Part shown: in pieces, positions 7,601 through 9,750 of the stretch
How the letters are laid out: each line of letters starts with the position of its first letter
Position numbering within the stretch: position 1 is the first letter of the stretch
NCBI GenBank assembly: GCA_026387165.1
Contig: JAPLMG010000074.1
Location: 1-9,750 of the forward strand
Source of the DNA: Candidatus Omnitrophota bacterium
GTDB lineage: Bacteria > Omnitrophota > Gorgyraeia > 2-01-FULL-45-10
DNA: 9,750 bases
Direction: 5' to 3'
Translations under genes and position numbers: made by a program
Notes under the pieces: generated by a model
The model's input: only the letters and a program-made list of their open reading frames with translations
What the model was told of the DNA's origin: nothing
The model's database searches: none

Positions 7601-9178
7601 ACCAGCTGCACGGTGAGTATAGAGGATAAAGACGGGAATGTCGTTGATATTAACGGCGCGGGCGCGGGCAATGACCTTACCTCAAGTTCTCCCAATGCCA
7701 ACGGCGTATTCAGGTTGGCGTGGGACCTTACCGGTATAGACCGTAATACATCTTATTTCGGCAAGGCTCAGATTCTCAATGCGGGCGCGCTCTATTCCAG
7801 CAATGTCATCTACGCGATTGCCGTTCCGGCTGTTTCTTCTGTAATGCAGGTTACAGCGCTGGCCGCCGACCTTGACTCTCATCGTTCTGCCTCCGAAGGC
7901 GCGATATCCGCTATCCAGGCCAGCGTTGGCACGGGCCTTGGGGCAAATGTCGGGGCCATACAATCAAGCGTTGGCACGGGCCTTGGAGCAAAAGCGGATA
8001 CGCTGCAAACAGATATGGCTTTGGTAAAAACCGCGGTGGGCAGTGACCAATCCGCTACCTTATATTCCAGGGTAAGCGATATATTGGCGAGTAGCGGCGG
8101 CAATATCACCGCGACGATCGCCAGCGAACTTAAAAAGGGCCCGCGCTCGAAGATCCTGAACCGGCCCACTTCGGTCAATACGGGGGATAGAGTGACTATA
8201 CGCTATCAGACCGATTCGTTAAAATCGCCGCTTATTGTCGTTTACGACGACAATAACGTCGCCCGGGTTCCAAGCGCCGCAATGGCTGAAATCGGCGCGA
8301 CCGGCGTCTATGAATACGATGTAACCTTTGCTTCGGGCTGGGGAACGGGAGACTACACCATATTCTGTTCGGAGCCGGACACCGCCAGCGCCGATAGTAT
8401 GATCATGAATGTGGGCGCCACCGTAGGCCTTGCCGGAATAGAGGCAAAGGTAAATTCCCTTGCCGCGAGCCTGGACGGCGTGAGCGCCAATATAATCAAT
8501 ATCAAAAGCGCTGTTGGGGCCGCCTCAGACGCTTCCGGGGCAAATACGCTTTGCGGCAAGCTTTCCGGCGTAAGCGCGAATTTAGATATCCTTGCCGCCA
8601 AATGGGGAAGCTACGACGCCGCGGACATCATCGGACATATTGATACCATAGAAACAAACCTGGGCACTCCTAATGACGCTTCCGGCAGACAGACCGTTTT
8701 CGGTAAAATAGCCGATGTTTACGCTCAGACCGGCACGGTCCCGGGTGTTTCCGTAGTTGCCAATGGCGCCTACAACGAAATCCAGCAGCTGCGTGATGAG
8801 GTAAATTTAAAAGGCAAGACCGATACCGCGTATAGCCTGCTTAGCAGCGTCAACGACGCCGTAACCGAAATCAAGGACTCGATAGGCGAAATACCGGCCG
8901 AGACGGCCGGCGCCGACATGGAGAAGATGGCCGCCTCTGTCAAGGAGACAAAAGAGGCGCTTAAAAAAGTGGCGCTGGAAGCGGGGATAAAAGGCGTGGC
9001 AAAGGAAGAGGGAAAGAAGATGCCGGCGACGTTAGACAATTTGCAGAACCAGATAGCCGAATTAAGAACGCTCACAGAAACCGTAAAGACGATGCTCAAA
9101 GAGAAAGAAGGTCCCGTCGTAAAGACATGGTTCGAGGCGGGTGGGCCCGAGAGCCAAAAAGGCGAAATTGAAAAGTAA
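4676..9178 (+). CDS. Giant multi-domain Ig-repeat cell-surface protein (adhesin-like, 1500 aa)
   Basis: Secreted or surface fibre protein with a likely adhesive role (inferred). The start is supported by GGAGG at 4666-4670, five bases before the ATG, and by a signal peptide with cleavage near SYA (residue 28). Order of parts: two GGSGDG motifs (32-37, 50-55), a motif common in surface proteins of uncultivated bacteria; a filamin/big-like Ig domain at about 71-180 (LAFATQPAGT ... GVADFSGLGL ... GTGFTISA); and seven Kre9/KNH-like Ig repeats starting at about 183, 276, 367, 464, 557, 648 and 751. These carry the signature APNGGETW ... ITW ... VKIEYS ... YSWTP ... RISDA. Then follow a carboxypeptidase-regulatory-like beta region (about 857-1050), a short helical part with a 15-residue tandem repeat, another beta domain (about 1155-1242: ILNRPTSVNTGDRVTIRYQT), and a helical/coiled-coil tail (about 1250-1485). 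No LPXTG, PEP-CTERM or C-terminal membrane helix is seen, so the anchoring mode is unknown. The tail ends KTWFEAGGPESQKGEIEK. Confidence 0.9.
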   Translation: MRKFILTIAALALLYCPLSPVPCSLSYAEYTGGSGDGWSRHQINPVMFRGGSGDGHSLASYATDTAVGYGAAYKLAFATQPAGTYIYAGVAFTTAPVINILDVFDNVVPTAVNTVSLIITNDPPSPPASTLGGTTSKAAVAGVADFSGLGLYISRAGTGFTISAQASGLTSRTSSAFNILSPIQVSSPNGGETWAVLTDFPITWDTFGGLATGQNTVRYSINNGLDWTTLSTNHPSPLSWITPATASIQCLVRVSNSADSTYTDISNAVFKLAGGLNIVAPNGGETWAGGFAHVIQWQTTGTISNVKLEYYDGSSWNTIIASTANTQGYSWTPSVSLGGAGFKIRVSDASDPDVKDESTDVFTVQKVALILPSSGQRKQASSSTNITWTSNGITNLKIEYSVNNGAWTEIIASTSAAAGSYLWNIPSNFTASVNVRLRLSSTTADSDANAISFTSSAFTVYGQFTLTAPNGGEQWTANSGHNITWTTDLGTIANVKLEYSEDNFVSDLHTIIASMANTVPYSWTPTTTGATFKVRVSDAQDSLTYGISADYFSITGIGITSPASGVTWNCGTSHAITWNYTGSFTHVKIEYYDGSSWNTITASTINGGSYDWTAVANTPTNAAQIRISDAADGDPVTTSQAFNIKSVVTVTAPNGGEALAVEDSSDITWSVAGNVTNVKIEYSSNNGSSYSSILESEGTVNDGIVANDGLFSWGVPNAISSQALIRISDADPGHPASSDTSNAVFTISSGITITAPTGGLNWAVNEPHNITWTNTGTMGQIRLYYATSKDSYAAWTEITSGAIANSNTYPWTVPDIILSVGNDPQTTPTLAVKVKVVDASSGHPATTVISDPFNVIYYTITFSLRDSQTLTNLAGLSVGCSSGWGDSGLTSGVNTSHKYPYGIYSTTWSRMPEYADGGFSDWTADSSKTLAALMSLTAIAGQEHRIFSNFTYDAPSDSFIINSWLEKSGKIVTGPTSCTVSIEDKDGNVVDINGAGAGNDLTSSSPNANGVFRLAWDLTGIDRNTSYFGKAQILNAGALYSSNVIYAIAVPAVSSVMQVTALAADLDSHRSASEGAISAIQASVGTGLGANVGAIQSSVGTGLGAKADTLQTDMALVKTAVGSDQSATLYSRVSDILASSGGNITATIASELKKGPRSKILNRPTSVNTGDRVTIRYQTDSLKSPLIVVYDDNNVARVPSAAMAEIGATGVYEYDVTFASGWGTGDYTIFCSEPDTASADSMIMNVGATVGLAGIEAKVNSLAASLDGVSANIINIKSAVGAASDASGANTLCGKLSGVSANLDILAAKWGSYDAADIIGHIDTIETNLGTPNDASGRQTVFGKIADVYAQTGTVPGVSVVANGAYNEIQQLRDEVNLKGKTDTAYSLLSSVNDAVTEIKDSIGEIPAETAGADMEKMAASVKETKEALKKVALEAGIKGVAKEEGKKMPATLDNLQNQIAELRTLTETVKTMLKEKEGPVVKTWFEAGGPESQKGEIEK
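5222..7243 (+). repeat. Seven coding Ig repeats (about 90-105 codons each)
   Basis: Repeat units begin near 5222, 5501, 5774, 6065, 6344, 6617 and 6926. Units 1 and 2 still share a 25-bp identical stretch around CCTAACGGCGGTGAAACC, and units 2 and 5 share the peptide YYDGSSWNTI. Units 3, 5 and 7 have lost the exact NGGE motif (SSGQ, ASGV, TGGL). Unequal divergence suggests duplications of different ages. Confidence 0.85.
7922..7986 (+). repeat. 45-bp tandem coding repeat (SVGTGLGA)
   Basis: The 20-base sequence AGCGTTGGCACGGGCCTTGG occurs at 7922-7941 and again at 7967-7986, a period of 45 bp or 15 codons, giving SVGTGLGANVGAIQS then SVGTGLGAKADTLQT. Near-identity at DNA level implies a recent duplication or ongoing length variation at the entry to the helical part of the giant protein. 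Confidence 0.8.
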
Positions 9179-9183
9179 AATGT

Positions 9184-9226
9184 CGTCATTGCGGCCGTGT
9201 CACAATTCGTGTTTTTCGTCATTGCG
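9184..9226. repeat. Direct repeat CGTCATTGCG, two copies
   Basis: CGTCATTGCG is at 9184-9193 and 9217-9226, 33 bp apart. The second is part of the short palindrome CGTC-attgc-GACG. CGTCATTGCGA-type sequences are common intergenic repeat ends in environmental bacterial genomes, so this is probably a remnant of another REP-like family. No coding role is seen. Confidence 0.5.
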
Positions 9227-9261
9227 ACGGAAAAGGCATTTTGAGATTCGATCTTTACATA

Positions 9262-9356
9262 CCCCTCACCCTTGCCCTCTCCCCTAAAGGGGAGAGGGGA
9301 TTTCCTCATAATTTCCTCTCCCCCAAAGAGGGAGAGGATTAAGGTGAGGAGGAAAT
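9262..9356. repeat. Double REP-like palindromic element
   Basis: CCCTCTCCCC (9275-9284) pairs perfectly with GGGGAGAGGG (9289-9298). A second hairpin, CCTCTCCCCC (9315-9324) with GAGGGAGAGG (9328-9337), has one mismatch. Outer arms CCCCTCACCC (from 9262) and AAGGTGAGG (9341-9349) enclose both, and ATTTCCTC (9300-9307) pairs with GAGGAAAT (9349-9356). It is the same family as 1639-1684. The element fills most of the 226-bp gap between the giant gene and the next gene. Confidence 0.75.
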
Positions 9357-9394
9357 TGTGCTAATTTGGACAGCAGTGCTCTACAATATATTTT

Positions 9395-9399
9395 GGAGG
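9395..9399 (+). promoter_or_regulatory. Ribosome-binding site deciding the ATT start
   Basis: GGAGG five bases upstream of ATT 9405 repeats the arrangement at 4666-4670 (five bases from ATG 4676) and 1824-1828 (six bases from ATG 1835). It is the reason for choosing ATT over TTG 9393 or TTG 9366. Confidence 0.6.
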
Positions 9400-9404
9400 C
9401 GCCG

Positions 9405-9750
9405 ATTCGTAAATTAATCCTGATAACGCTCTTTTTAAGCGTCTTTCTGACGCACGACGCGATACGCCAGGCTTCAGGCGCATATTCCGCCCAGACCGTA
9501 AAGATGAAGATGATAGTAGCAAACCCTTCCGAGAACGAGATGAGGACGGTACCGGTAAAAATATTTCTGCCCAAGGGCATCTCCGCGGATGAAGTTATAA
9601 ACGACGGAAAGTTCCGGATCGACTATGATTTCGAAAGAGCGCTCTACTCGGCCTTTCAGGAGGTTGTGCTTGAGCCGAAAGAGACAGTTGCTTTAGAGGT
9701 AGAGATGACGGATATCTGGGTAATTCCGGAAGACGAGCTGACCGGTTTAA
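9405..9750 (+). CDS. Exported protein of unknown function, ATT start, 3'-truncated by window edge
   Basis: The frame is open from here to the right edge (about 115 codons). GGAGG at 9395-9399 sits five bases before ATT 9405. The following codons CGT AAA TTA ATC CTG encode a signal peptide (RKLILITLFLSVFLT...) that closely parallels the starts of the genes at 1835 and 4676 (GGAGG, spacer, ATGCGTA...). No ATG or GTG lies in frame near this site. TTG at 9393 is possible but overlaps the ribosome-binding site, and ATG 9504 would remove the signal peptide. The mature part is a beta-rich segment (VKMKMIVANPSENEMRTVPV, then KIFLPKGISADEVI, then TDIWVIPEDELTGL). It resembles no family I can name, though its N-P-S ... 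VPVK-(I/Y)-LPK pattern is reminiscent of conserved proteins next to large surface proteins in Omnitrophota-like genomes (weak recollection). Confidence 0.72.
   Translation, partial: MRKLILITLFLSVFLTHDAIRQASGAYSAQTVKMKMIVANPSENEMRTVPVKIFLPKGISADEVINDGKFRIDYDFERALYSAFQEVVLEPKETVALEVEMTDIWVIPEDELTGL

Noticed and set aside
8770..9309. The longest minus-strand ORF (179 codons), opposite the giant gene's tail.
   Set aside because: It is Ser/Ala/Phe-rich, as expected from the reverse complement of Lys/Glu/Ala coding sequence, and its start lies in the REP-like hairpin. It is a shadow ORF.

Overview
The window looks like a chromosomal segment of an uncultivated Gram-negative (diderm) bacterium. Secretin plus several signal-peptide proteins imply an outer membrane. 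The mix of a C-type-lectin-fold (FGE-sulfatase-like) surface protein, a giant Ig-repeat protein, palindromic REP-like sequences and arrays of 7-8 bp G-rich words resembles what I know from Candidatus Omnitrophota and related PVC/Elusimicrobia-type genomes. That placement is by resemblance only. All genes I accept are on the + strand.

Layout: (1) 3-1565, the 3' part of a secretin gene of the PilQ/GspD family, open to the left edge. (2) 1566-1834, a gene-free stretch filled with repeat sequence: a G-rich heptad-like tract, a ccctctcccc hairpin element and palindromic G/C-rich repeat copy A. (3) 1835-2797, an exported coiled-coil protein with two C-terminal TPRs. (4) 2798-3012, repeat copy B, whose right end carries a decayed duplicate of the next gene's signal-peptide sequence. 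(5) 3013-4560, an exported protein with an N-terminal beta domain and a C-terminal FGE-sulfatase/C-type-lectin fold. Its N-terminus is built from repeat copy C, and its last ~35 codons look like the variable region (VR) of a diversity-generating retroelement (DGR). A 15-bp-stem hairpin follows the stop codon. (6) 4676-9178, a 1500-residue exported protein: two GGSGDG motifs, one filamin-like Ig domain, seven Kre9/KNH-like Ig repeats, a carboxypeptidase-regulatory-like region, a further beta domain and a long alpha-helical/coiled-coil tail. (7) 9179-9404, REP-like hairpins. (8) 9405 to the right edge, the start of another exported protein that seems to begin at a rare ATT codon.

Reading it together: this is a cell-envelope/cell-surface locus. 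A secretin pore (type IV pilus or type II secretion) is followed by a periplasmic TPR protein, a probable hypervariable ligand-binding protein, a giant adhesin-like fibre protein and a further exported protein. The most exciting element is the candidate DGR target at 4438-4605. No reverse transcriptase or template repeat lies in this window, so the retroelement would have to act in trans or lie outside it. Second is the family of palindromic G/C-tract repeats, one copy of which appears to have been absorbed into coding sequence.
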